DNA from: Bacteroidota bacterium
GTDB lineage: Bacteria; Bacteroidota; Ignavibacteria; UBA10030; UBA8401
NCBI GenBank assembly: GCA_035506275.1
Contig: DATJPT010000008.1
Location: 310,001 to 374,000 of the forward strand
DNA length: 64,000 nucleotides
Direction of reading: 5' to 3'
This document shows, one piece after another, positions 47,549-55,624 of this stretch. Each line of letters starts with the position of its first letter. The first letter of the stretch is position 1. The notes under the pieces were generated by a model. The model was not told the origin of the DNA and did not search any database. It saw only the letters and a list, made by a program, of their open reading frames with translations. Both the position numbers and the translations under genes were made by a program.

Positions 47549-47593
47549 GTGGTTGTATTCCCATTGAGAGGGTTAGAAAATATTCAGCCCCGA

Positions 47594-48640
47594 TTACTTC
47601 TTGACCGAAAAACGGTATGTCGTGGTTTGCCGATACGTCTCTGAAGGATGCAGAACCACGGATGGAAATTGGGGTTGATTGGGAGAATCCGGAAAATGCT
47701 GCGCCTCGAGACACAGGGCGGACCGGCGTTGGTAAGCAATACCCCCCTTCCCTTTGAGCGATCCGTCCAGATAATTTCCGGAATAAAACTGAATCCCGGG
47801 CTGGTCGGTGAACACTTCCATCAAACGGCCCCCTTTTGGCTCGTAGACTGCCGCCGCACGGTGAATTGCTTTGTCATAGCGATTCAACACAAAATTATGG
47901 TCATAACCTCTGGCGAGCTGGAGCTGTTCGAAGGGAGCATCGATTCGTTCTCCAATTTTCCGCCAAGCGCGGAAATCGAACGGCGTTCCTTCGACCTTTT
48001 CAATCTTTCCGGTTGGAATGCTCCCGGAGCCAGACGGAGTGAAACGATCCGCCTCGATCAATAATTCATGATCGAGAATGGTATTTCGCGGGTCCGCGGT
48101 GAGGTTAAAATATCCGTGGCTCGTCGGATTGAGAATTGTGGGAGCGTCGGAGGTTCCTTTGTAATCAATGACGAGCTCGTTGTTGTCGTTCCATGTGTAT
48201 GTCACATCGAGCGTAACCTTTCCAGGATATCCTTCATCGCCGTCCGGGCTGATACATCGCATCGATACGGAAGAATCCGTGCTGGCCGGGACGTTCCATA
48301 ATTTCCGATGAAACCCGTTCACTCCTCCATGCAGATGATGTTCGCCGTCGTTGATGCCGAGCTGATAGACCTTGCCGTTCAACGAAAATTCTCCTTTCCC
48401 GATGCGGTTGCCATACCTTCCGACAATAAATCCCAGATAGGAATGATCGGCAACGTATCCCTGGGGGTCATCGTGGCCAAGGATAACGTCGCCAAAGGAG
48501 CCTCCCCTATCGGGAACGACGATGGAGACTATTGCCGCCCCAAGGTTCGTAAGGCGGACCTCTGCCCCCGATTTATTTTTGAGGATAAATAGTTCAACTT
48601 CTTTACCATCAGCTAATTTACCGAATGATTTTGATGTCAC
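47594..48640 (-). CDS. galM: Aldose 1-epimerase (mutarotase)
   Basis: A 348-residue beta-sandwich enzyme. LTNLGAAIVSIVVPDR, GRYGNRIGKGEFSLNGKVYQL, NDGEHHLHGGVNGFHRKLW (catalytic His) and LNPTSHGYFNL (second His) are GalM motifs, and the catalytic Glu is in LCLEAQHFPDSPN. It equilibrates the anomers of arabinose or other aldoses. The start is GTG 48640. As first gene of the arabinose unit its upstream 250 bases should contain the promoter. Confidence 0.95.
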   Translation of the reverse strand: MTSKSFGKLADGKEVELFILKNKSGAEVRLTNLGAAIVSIVVPDRGGSFGDVILGHDDPQGYVADHSYLGFIVGRYGNRIGKGEFSLNGKVYQLGINDGEHHLHGGVNGFHRKLWNVPASTDSSVSMRCISPDGDEGYPGKVTLDVTYTWNDNNELVIDYKGTSDAPTILNPTSHGYFNLTADPRNTILDHELLIEADRFTPSGSGSIPTGKIEKVEGTPFDFRAWRKIGERIDAPFEQLQLARGYDHNFVLNRYDKAIHRAAAVYEPKGGRLMEVFTDQPGIQFYSGNYLDGSLKGKGGIAYQRRSALCLEAQHFPDSPNQPQFPSVVLHPSETYRQTTTYRFSVKK

Positions 48641-48892
48641 GGCTGCTTTCTCGTTTTCATGTATGACGCAATGGACAAATAAACCGTTTCAACCCTGTTC
48701 TGACACGATTTATATATGAATTTTTTGCCATTATTTCCAATCATTTTTTTGCTCCTTGGCATTGTGTGAAGCAAATAATGCGGCAAGATTATTTCTCAGA
48801 CTCCCTGAAGATTCAGATGTATTATGCCGATAGTACTCATTGGCGGGCGGGACAAACTTGCCTGCCGAATTTATTTTGTGAGGAGGAGCACC
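48641..48892. promoter_or_regulatory. Divergent control region of the arabinose unit
   Basis: This region between galM and the His-tract gene holds AAACCGTTTCAA at about 48680-48692, a short LacI-like half palindrome. A similar AAACCGTTCTG is found on the minus strand upstream of the GH31 gene near 42709-42719. The similarity is short and may be chance. Confidence 0.3.
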
Positions 48893-49333
48893 ATGTCAGT
48901 GCAGAGCGTTTCGTCAAGTACCAACCCTTACCTTTCCGCCACTCAAGCCAGCTCATCCAACCTCCGGAGTGACTTTAACAATCTGATCACCGCGATTCAA
49001 TCGGGCGACCTGAAAAGCGCGCAGAGCGACTTTTCACAAATTCAAAGCGCCATGCAGTCTGTCCAGGGGACGCAGCAAAACGGAAGCCAGCAAAGTCAGT
49101 TCAGCACAGACCTTGCCGCTCTCGGCAGCGCACTCCAATCGGGAAACGTCAGCGGGGCCCAGGATGCTTTGAAAAAGCTGGGGCAGGACATGCAATCAGC
49201 GGGCAAAGCCCGTCATCACCACCATCATCACGGCGGTGCGGCTCCAAGCAGCACAACGGCTTCGACGAACGGCGTCACGGCTCCCCTCGACAGCAGCAGT
49301 TCAACCGGGAGCAGTGTGAACCTTCTCGTTTGA
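48893..49333 (+). CDS. Small two-repeat protein with natural hexahistidine tract
   Basis: The protein has 146 residues, is rich in Ser, Gln and Gly, and has no signal peptide or membrane segment. Two related helical repeats are seen, SDFNNLITAIQSGDLKSAQSDF and TDLAALGSALQSGNVSGAQDAL, separated by a Gln/Ser-rich linker. The tail begins KARHHHHHHGGAAPS and ends in a Ser/Thr-rich stretch. ATG 48893 has AGGAGG at 7 nt; an upstream in-frame extension is not supported. Similar hypothetical proteins occur in several phyla with no known function. Metal binding by the His run is possible. Confidence 0.75.
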   Translation: MSVQSVSSSTNPYLSATQASSSNLRSDFNNLITAIQSGDLKSAQSDFSQIQSAMQSVQGTQQNGSQQSQFSTDLAALGSALQSGNVSGAQDALKKLGQDMQSAGKARHHHHHHGGAAPSSTTASTNGVTAPLDSSSSTGSSVNLLV

Positions 49334-49414
49334 TGCGGTATTAAAAATACGAGCTGGAAAACGATTGTCGCGAGGAAGAACAGCGAATATGGTCTTCCGA
49401 ACAGGGGGGCTTTG

Positions 49415-50665
49415 TTATTTTTTCCGCTTCGAAAGTTGAATGGTGAATAAACCTTTCGACTCCCTGTAAACCCACGTCACGATGGCGAGGGTCATCAGGC
49501 CCCCGAAGAGAGCCGACGGGACCGTTCCCATAAGTTTGGCGGCAACGCCCGATTCGAAAGCGCCCAGCTCGTTCGAAGCGGCAAGAAAGATCCCGTTCAC
49601 GGCCATCACTCTCCCCCGCAGCTCGTCGGGAGTCAGGGTCTGAAGCAGCGTGTGGCGTATCACGACGCTGACGCTGTCGAATGCTCCGCTGAAGAAGAGC
49701 ATGATGACCGACAACAGCATCCATGGCGATACGGCAAAGGCGACAATGCACACGCCGAAGCCTGTCACAGCGATCAATAAGTTTCTCCACGGGTGTTCCA
49801 TGGCGGAGACTCGCGCAAGGATCAGAAGAGTGATGACGGCGCCGAGCGACGGAGCCCCCCGCAGAATACCAAGTCCCTGCGGCCCGACGCGCAGGATATC
49901 CTGAGCATAGATGGGAAGGATCGCCATCACTCCCCCAAACAACACTGAGAATAGGTCGAGAGAGATCGAATACAGGATGACCTTTGTTTTAAGGACGAAC
50001 CCGATCCCTTCTTTGATGCTCTCGGCCAGATTGATCTCTTCTTTTTTCGCCGGCACCGGTCTGTCGCCGATCCTCGAATACAGATAAAACGTGGCGATGA
50101 CTAAGGCGACAACGACGAGCAGTGTGTTCGAGAACCCGAACCACGCGTATGAAAATCCCGATATCACCGGTCCGACAACAGCGCCGATTTGCCAGGCAGA
50201 GCTGCTCCATGTTGCAGCGTTCTCATAATGTTCGAACGGGACAAGAATGGCGCGAAGCGACGTTGCCGTTGGCGATTGGAATGCACGGCAAACGCCGATG
50301 ACGAAAATGGTCGCGTAAATGGTGAACAGCAGCCCGGCCGATGATTGTGATCCCTGGTCCCGGGAGAAGAATTGCAGGATCGTCGAACAAAGCGCGATAC
50401 AGCCGACGCTCCACAACAGGATCTTTCGTTTGCTGTATCGGTCGGCAAAATGTCCCCCAAACAGCGAGAAGGAGATGAAGGGAACTGCTTCGATGAGGCC
50501 GATCATCCCCAGCGCCAGCGGGTCGTGGGTGATCCGGTAAAGCTCGTAGCCGATCGCCACCTCCTGCATCATCAACGCGATCGTCAGCAAAAATGATGAA
50601 AGAACGAGGTCGCGGAATTCTCCGAAGCGTAATGCTGCGTATGGATCATGGTGACGGTCGGTCAT
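49415..50665 (-). CDS. MFS transporter, EntS-like exporter family
   Basis: A 416-residue protein with 12 predicted helices. The loop 2-3 motif is GGHFADRYSKRKILL and the second half repeats the pattern around LRGRVMAVNGIF. ALRFGEFRDLVLSSFLLTIALMMQEVAIGYELY matches the N-terminus of the MFS_3/enterobactin-exporter-like group. It is likely a drug or small-molecule exporter in the inner membrane. It stands alone between two unrelated genes. Confidence 0.9.
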   Translation of the reverse strand: MTDRHHDPYAALRFGEFRDLVLSSFLLTIALMMQEVAIGYELYRITHDPLALGMIGLIEAVPFISFSLFGGHFADRYSKRKILLWSVGCIALCSTILQFFSRDQGSQSSAGLLFTIYATIFVIGVCRAFQSPTATSLRAILVPFEHYENAATWSSSAWQIGAVVGPVISGFSYAWFGFSNTLLVVVALVIATFYLYSRIGDRPVPAKKEEINLAESIKEGIGFVLKTKVILYSISLDLFSVLFGGVMAILPIYAQDILRVGPQGLGILRGAPSLGAVITLLILARVSAMEHPWRNLLIAVTGFGVCIVAFAVSPWMLLSVIMLFFSGAFDSVSVVIRHTLLQTLTPDELRGRVMAVNGIFLAASNELGAFESGVAAKLMGTVPSALFGGLMTLAIVTWVYRESKGLFTIQLSKRKK

Positions 50666-50801
50666 GCCTTCAGGATATCAATTCGTCAGTAGTGTTACGA
50701 CAGATGAGAGTGGGGGGAATATTCTTGTGCCCAAAGAAGAAACCCAGAAACTTTTTCTGATAAGCATCTCAACAATAAGGAAAAGCAATGCTCCCGGCGG
50801 C

Positions 50802-52151
50802 TCAATTCCTGGCTTTTTCCAGCAACGAGGTGAGCTGAATTTCATCGAAGTTTGACCCGCGGACCGATTCTTCAAGCGCTGCACTTTGTGATTTCGACTT
50901 TCTTGCAGATTTCACGGTCAGCGAGCCGAGCGTTGTATTCGATGCTTTGTCTATCAAAGTAATGGTGATGTTTGATGAAACGCTGTAGACAGGTTCGTCG
51001 TTCCCTTCAACGAGTTCGGGCCGGGTGGATTGAATCTCCACCCTCAGGACAAAACGGGACATATCCACAATGCGATAGCCTGCGCGGCTTACGGCATCGG
51101 CCATCCGGTTTCGGAGAAGATCGCCGACCGTCGAGGAAGATCCATATACTTTCAGGCTGAACGCAGCATCGGCTTCAAGCGGAGTGCATTCAAATACGGC
51201 GGAGGCGGAATTAAGAGAGGAAGAAAATTCCCTGCCGGCGAGGGGGAGCGAAAGCCGTGCGCGAAGCTGCCGCCCGATGCGTCCCCGGGCCTGGATCACA
51301 CAGGAGGCGATCCCTCCGGCGTCGGTCACAGCTTCGCCATATTCCTCGCCGGACAAATTCAGGAAAACGACCGATGCGCCGTCGACGGGCGTCGATTTTC
51401 CGTTTATCGTGATCGTGACCCGAACGACAAACGGTTCTAAAAATTTTTCTCCGATCTTCCCTTTTTGTTTGTCTCCTCTGATCTTTTCGACATGCACATC
51501 GGAGAGGATCTCCAGAATGTCCGCTGTCAATTGAACTGGTCCGAGCGAGAGGTCTCCGGGAAAATGACCGCGAGCAAGCGCGTCATAAAGCGCCTGCTTT
51601 GGAAGGAGACCTGTCGCAGCTGTTCTCGCATCGGAGAGATTCCGGACGGACGCCGCAAGCCTCCCTTTTTCGAGCAGCGACCTCGCCCCACGGCGTAATG
51701 CTCTCACGTCTCCCCAGCCGGCCGACAATCCGGCCGCAATCGTGTCGGCGATCTTCTTCTTCGGCAGCGTCGCTAGGACGTACGTTGTATTTGTGGAAGT
51801 GTCGAGGGCTGTCCTGGCGATCTCAATCCACCCGAGCTCCTCGTCGGCAACCGATGAGACCATGATCTTAAAATCAGCGTACAATTCCTGGTTCTGCTCC
51901 AGATTGTAGACCTGTCGGATATTCTTAGACTCCAACTGCAGTTTTGCGCGGAGCTGTGCGGCGATGTCGGATCGTGCCCCGCGCCTTGCAGATTCTTCCC
52001 CCCGGCTGCCGGGGGCAACGCCTATACCGATCAGAAACTCGCTTTCGGGATAGCTTGGGTCTTGATGAGATGAGGCCCATTCGGGTATTTGCGGGAACAA
52101 TGGAGCGGCGGTAAAAAAAAAGAGAAGGAAGATCGGCGGCCGGAATTGCAC
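50802..52151 (-). CDS. LPP20-type domain envelope protein
   Basis: A 449-residue secreted protein with signal FLLFFFTAAPLFPQ. Residues 25-140 (IPEWASSHQDPSYPESEFLIGIGVA, then ARRGARSDIAAQLRAKLQLESK) fit the LPP20/FlgP-like domain. A helical region with KGRLAASVRNLSDARTAATG follows, then a beta-rich domain (PVDGASVVFLNLSGEEYGEA) that looks Ig/carboxypeptidase-regulatory-like, and a C-terminal alpha/beta domain. The start is GTG 52151. It follows the Ig-like lipoprotein gene by 5 nt, so they are co-transcribed. Function unknown. Confidence 0.75.
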   Translation of the reverse strand: MQFRPPIFLLFFFTAAPLFPQIPEWASSHQDPSYPESEFLIGIGVAPGSRGEESARRGARSDIAAQLRAKLQLESKNIRQVYNLEQNQELYADFKIMVSSVADEELGWIEIARTALDTSTNTTYVLATLPKKKIADTIAAGLSAGWGDVRALRRGARSLLEKGRLAASVRNLSDARTAATGLLPKQALYDALARGHFPGDLSLGPVQLTADILEILSDVHVEKIRGDKQKGKIGEKFLEPFVVRVTITINGKSTPVDGASVVFLNLSGEEYGEAVTDAGGIASCVIQARGRIGRQLRARLSLPLAGREFSSSLNSASAVFECTPLEADAAFSLKVYGSSSTVGDLLRNRMADAVSRAGYRIVDMSRFVLRVEIQSTRPELVEGNDEPVYSVSSNITITLIDKASNTTLGSLTVKSARKSKSQSAALEESVRGSNFDEIQLTSLLEKARN

Positions 52152-52156
52152 TCAGA

Positions 52157-52969
52157 TTAATTTCCTGTTGTAAACGAAAAAGAGTACGGCGATGAAAGGA
52201 CATTTCCGTATACGTCTTGTACCGATGCGGCGATCGTCCCCGTGTATACCGTTGCAGAAGCCAGTTTGACACCGGAAGGTGGGGACCAGGACAATCCCCA
52301 CGTGCTATAATAGACGTTTGCAGTTCCTGCGACCGGCGGAGAAAGAACGAAGGAATTTCGCGCAGAAGTCGAGTCGATCGGCGAATTAAAGCGGATCGAG
52401 ATGTACGAAATGCCCGGCGAAACGGCGGTGTCGCCGCTCTCCGGATATGTGTCCATTACCCGCAAACTCGGTTCCGGGGTAAAATAAAAACTGGCGGGCA
52501 CAAAGTAATCCCCATAGATGTCGTGGATAAGTGAATCCAGCGTGATCGTGTATTGCTGTCCTACTTTGTAGTACGGAGTAAACGTTCGATGGCCAGACGG
52601 AAAACGAGAATTGAGAGAGGTATCGGTCGCATAAACCAGCCATGCAGGGGTCGGCGTGAGCGGAAACCAGAATGTGTATCCATCCAACGGCGTCGCCGCA
52701 TTGGTGTCTATGAACACCCCTTCGTTCAACGGCGAAATTGCGACGCCGCGAATTACTGACCGCGTATCCATCAGCGTACTGAAACTCATTCTCACCGTGT
52801 TGTTGGAAATGATGTTCGGTCCGACCGCACCCGGAAGCGGGTCAGTCCAAATAACTGTCGGTGCCGGCCCCGTCGTAGTGGTGGTGAGGCCGTTATTCGG
52901 TACGCCCGCGTTCGAATCGCAACCGGCATAGGAAACGATCAATAGAAGGGAGAGGTAATACACGCGCAT
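52157..52969 (-). CDS. Ig-like (Big_5/SbsA) domain lipoprotein
   Basis: The 270-residue protein has a lipoprotein signal MRVYYLSLLLIVSYAGC. Two Big_5-like domains are seen, one from PAPTVIWTDPLPGAVGPNIIS to the middle and a second from SLRVMDTYPESGDTAVSPGIS to the end (VYTGTIAASVQDVYGNVLSS). Such modules are structural parts of surface proteins. ATG 52969 has AAGGAAAT upstream. It is upstream of the LPP20-type gene with a 5-nt gap. Confidence 0.82.
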   Translation of the reverse strand: MRVYYLSLLLIVSYAGCDSNAGVPNNGLTTTTTGPAPTVIWTDPLPGAVGPNIISNNTVRMSFSTLMDTRSVIRGVAISPLNEGVFIDTNAATPLDGYTFWFPLTPTPAWLVYATDTSLNSRFPSGHRTFTPYYKVGQQYTITLDSLIHDIYGDYFVPASFYFTPEPSLRVMDTYPESGDTAVSPGISYISIRFNSPIDSTSARNSFVLSPPVAGTANVYYSTWGLSWSPPSGVKLASATVYTGTIAASVQDVYGNVLSSPYSFSFTTGN

Positions 52970-53189
52970 AGATATTTCCTTCAAAAGGCTTTGATGCACT
53001 GTCATGTCCGACACCAGTCAGCCTCGAAAGTTTAATAGACCTAAAAACCAATGCGCTGCAGCTTTCCCATTGGAGAATGCATGTTAACGGGGGGGCTGTT
53101 AAGACGAATGAAAATACTTAGTGATGCTATGAAAGTTTGTGATATGAGATCGAACCATGACGATTCGACAAAATATCGCGACCAAGTTG

Positions 53190-53264
53190 TGGACGCTGTA
53201 GGGCTCGAACCTACGACCTATGCCTTGTAAGGGCATCGCTCTAAACCAACTGAGCTAAGCGTCC
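53190..53264 (-). tRNA. tRNA-Val (TAC)
   Basis: On the minus strand, GGACGCT pairs with AGCGTCC, the D-arm is GCTC-AGTTGGTTTA-GAGC, the anticodon stem ATGCC/GGCAT encloses CTTACAA with anticodon TAC, and the T-arm is GTAGG-TTCGAGC-CCTAC. The discriminator is A and CCA is not encoded. The 5' end of this gene is repeated five times immediately upstream. Confidence 0.96.
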
Positions 53265-53560
53265 TGTATTAAACTTTGTAACTCCTCCAGCGAAGTCCCT
53301 CCGGGGGACTGAGCTAAGCGTCCTGTATTAAACTTTGTAACTCCTCCAGCGAAGTCCCTCCGGGGGACTGAGCTAAGCGTCCTGTATTAAACTTTGTGAA
53401 TCCTCCAGCGAAGTCCCCTCGGGGGACTGAGCTAAGCGTCCATAACAAACTTTGTAGCTCCTCCAGCGAAGTCCCCTCGGGGGGACTGAGCTAAGCGTCC
53501 TGTATTAAACTTTGTAAATCCTCCAGCGAAGCCCCTTCGGGGGGACTGAGCTAAGCGTCG
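53250..53560 (-). repeat. Tandem array repeating the 5' end of tRNA-Val
   Basis: The unit has period 59 (last step 60). On the minus strand each copy starts with GGACGCTTAGCTCAGT, the first 16 bases of tRNA-Val, then diverges into a hairpin AGTCCCCCGGAGGGACT and TTCGCTGGAGGAGTTACA. Plus-strand copies of CTGAGCTAAGCGTCC start at 53250 (the real tRNA), 53309, 53368, 53427, 53486 and 53546. Copies differ by a few substitutions. They lie between tRNA-Gly and tRNA-Val. Confidence 0.9.
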
Positions 53561-53569
53561 ATTTAGTTG

Positions 53570-53641
<72 letters not shown>

Positions 53642-53669
53642 AGTCAAAAATCACCAATAAATCCAACTA

Positions 53670-53675
53670 ATTATA
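53670..53675 (-). promoter_or_regulatory. -10-like hexamer of the element facing tRNA-Gly
   Basis: On the minus strand a TATAAT lies 28 nt before the 5' end of tRNA-Gly, inside the element's left end. Since the original tRNA promoter was displaced to beyond 58517, this may be a substitute promoter. No clear -35 is visible. Confidence 0.35.
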
Positions 53676-53699
53676 AGGTTTTCTCTCTTGATTTCCGCC

Positions 53700-53724
53700 T
53701 TGCGGCACATTAGCGGAACAAATT
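53700..53724 (+). repeat. Left subterminal direct repeat, candidate integrase arm site
   Basis: A 25-base sequence containing GCGGCACATTAGCGGAACAA occurs here, 59 bases inside the left core, and is identical at 58343-58367. Arm-type binding sites of tyrosine integrases are placed like this. Confidence 0.65.
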
Positions 53725-53753
53725 CTAAAGTCATTAACAAAATTTAGAATCTG

Positions 53754-54134
53754 TTATGGTGTTCTAATTTCCCATGTATAAATTTCACTCAGCATTAACC
53801 TCACTTGTACACTCTTTTCACCAATCACATCTGTATGTGCCCTATTGCCCTTTAGTACATCTGGTGAATGAGTGACAATTAGACTATTTATCGCTCTAGT
53901 TCGACCGACATTGAATGATATTACGCCGTTTTTTTCCGGTTCCCGAACCCCTCGATTTCTTGTTTCTTCAGGACCCGCATACTTATTCCAATTCGTCGAC
54001 ATCCCATTTCCGTGATCTCTAAACGCCCCCGGCCTAACATCCCCAGAATTCCGCTCTACGAAATCAGCATGTATTCGCATATACAGCAAATCTCCATCCG
54101 GTATTATTTCTACAAGCCAATCTTCCGTCTTCAT
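53754..54134 (-). CDS. Cargo protein C of the element, unassigned
   Basis: The 126-residue protein starts MKTEDWLVEIIPDGDLLYMRIH. Conserved-looking blocks are AFRDHGNGMSTNWNKYAGPEE, GVISFNVGRTRAINSLIVTHS and GNRAHTDVIGEKS. It resembles small hypothetical proteins common in bacterial genomes with an R-I-H, G-M-S and N-x-A-H-x-x-V pattern, but I know no function for them. ATG 54134 overlaps the stop of cargo gene B (ATGA), so B and C are tightly coupled and probably act together. Confidence 0.78.
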   Translation of the reverse strand: MKTEDWLVEIIPDGDLLYMRIHADFVERNSGDVRPGAFRDHGNGMSTNWNKYAGPEETRNRGVREPEKNGVISFNVGRTRAINSLIVTHSPDVLKGNRAHTDVIGEKSVQVRLMLSEIYTWEIRTP

Positions 54135-54910
54135 CTTAAGTTCGCCAAACACATTAACAATCCCACATTTATTCTATCCAATTCGAATTTTCCCTTTATC
54201 TCACTTTCCCCTCTGTCATCGCCATAAAACGACGGCTTGTCATTAACGTTCTCTGGAATATTAATCAGCAATCGAAAATCCTTTAACTTCCACCATATAT
54301 CAATACTCCCACCTGGACCTCCCGATATGTCAGGAGTACGCAGAATTGTCGCAGACTTGCCATATATTTCCTCAGCGTACCAGCAGAGAAACCTGATCGC
54401 ACGTCCCCACGTTTCTCTCAAATAACCTTTACCTCCGTCCTCATCAAAATTATCTTTCAACGAGTAAACATACCTGGACCGTTCAATTTCCTCTGCAATA
54501 CCCTTTAACTCACGCGAAATCTCAATCGAAGTAATATCATCCAATTTTATTCGAATGTTTTTTTCTCTCTCAAAGCTGGATATTTCCTTTATGAAGTCAT
54601 CTAAGGATTCAATTTTCATTTTTGGAGACCAGCTAGAAAGCTTGCTTACATCAAACAGCTTTTGAAGATTAAATAAATACGCATTTACAACGCCGCTTTC
54701 GAATCGCGACTTGCTCCAATTCTTTAGCTCATTTTCCTTGTCTTCGTCAACCTTTTCAGATAAAGATGATAATTCTTCCGAAAGGCTTCTAATATACCTT
54801 GCGAACGAAGATGTGTCCTTAGGTTTTCCCTTACTTGAGGATTTCAAAATGTCTTGGACATTTCCATCCTCTTCTGCTTCGACTAGTAATCCAGATGGGT
54901 CAACTTTCAT
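54131..54910 (-). CDS. Cargo protein B of the element, unassigned
   Basis: A 259-residue protein. The N-terminal 60% is charged and helical with likely coiled coil (FARYIRSLSEELSSLSEKVDE). The C-terminal third holds a distinctive block, ILRTPDISGGPGGSIDIWW, followed by FRLLINIPENVNDKPSFYGDDRGES and IKG. This P-x-I-x-x-G-P-x-G-S-I-D pattern with FYGDD is seen in families of unknown function. No nuclease or toxin motif is evident. It begins 4 nt after cargo gene A and overlaps C by four bases. Confidence 0.78.
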   Translation of the reverse strand: MKVDPSGLLVEAEEDGNVQDILKSSSKGKPKDTSSFARYIRSLSEELSSLSEKVDEDKENELKNWSKSRFESGVVNAYLFNLQKLFDVSKLSSWSPKMKIESLDDFIKEISSFEREKNIRIKLDDITSIEISRELKGIAEEIERSRYVYSLKDNFDEDGGKGYLRETWGRAIRFLCWYAEEIYGKSATILRTPDISGGPGGSIDIWWKLKDFRLLINIPENVNDKPSFYGDDRGESEIKGKFELDRINVGLLMCLANLR

Positions 54911-54914
54911 ATGG

Positions 54915-55559
54915 TCATCTATAGTCTATTAGTTCAAAACCTTTGTCCTTTAAGTTCTTTCTTGTAAGCTCGTTCTTACGTTCAGCGCCAGTCAATAGGT
55001 CTATTAGCTTCCTTATGTCATACGAACCCAAAGTAAAATATATATCTTTATCAATGTTAGATTCTTTATACATTATTTTGAGTTCATGTAAGACCAATCC
55101 TGAGTTCACATCACTTGTCATCGGCAATATTTTCGATCTAATCTCAGCCCTTCGCAATATCAAGGCCTGATTGGAATGTGCTTTAAGCCCTTCATTTATA
55201 ACTTCTACAGTTTTAATCTCCAAAAGTTTCGGAATTCTTTCTCTAAGCCTTCCCAATTGTTCAGGTGTTAGTTTCTTCTCTTCTGATAGAGACTTAATCA
55301 TGGGCTCCAAAATCCCATTAACGTCTAAAGACTTTTCTTGTTGTATTCCTGAGAATGTAAGCACAAATGTTAAAACCAGATTCAGGTCTTCGCGAGGTAG
55401 ACCGATCTTTTTTGACATCGCCCTAGCAATCGCGTTATGCGATATATATTGAGTCGGCTTCTCAAATTCGCTAATCAGAGAATTCATCTGATCTTGAGGC
55501 AAATCCGCTAAAAAAAAGATAGCTTTCCAAATCGCATCTGGCACTTCTTTTTCAGCCAT
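54915..55559 (-). CDS. Cargo protein A of the element, unassigned
   Basis: A 214-residue, mostly helical cytoplasmic protein. The N-terminal half is MAEKEVPDAIWKAIFFLADL and the C-terminal end has LHELKIMYKESNIDKDIYFTL followed by IRKLIDLLTGAERKNELTRK. I do not recognise a family. AAGGTG lies seven bases before ATG 55559. It is the first of three genes that are 4 nt apart or overlapping, between rep and the left end of the element. Confidence 0.75.
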   Translation of the reverse strand: MAEKEVPDAIWKAIFFLADLPQDQMNSLISEFEKPTQYISHNAIARAMSKKIGLPREDLNLVLTFVLTFSGIQQEKSLDVNGILEPMIKSLSEEKKLTPEQLGRLRERIPKLLEIKTVEVINEGLKAHSNQALILRRAEIRSKILPMTSDVNSGLVLHELKIMYKESNIDKDIYFTLGSYDIRKLIDLLTGAERKNELTRKNLKDKGFELIDYR

Positions 55560-55624
55560 TGTTTCACCTTTTAAGTATGCCGATTAATGCTAACCTAAAC
55601 CGTGATGTTTAATTTATCTATTAT

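Noticed and set aside
53250-53560. CRISPR array
   Set aside because: The whole 59-bp period is repeated and there are no variable spacers; the unit contains the start of tRNA-Val, and no cas genes are near.
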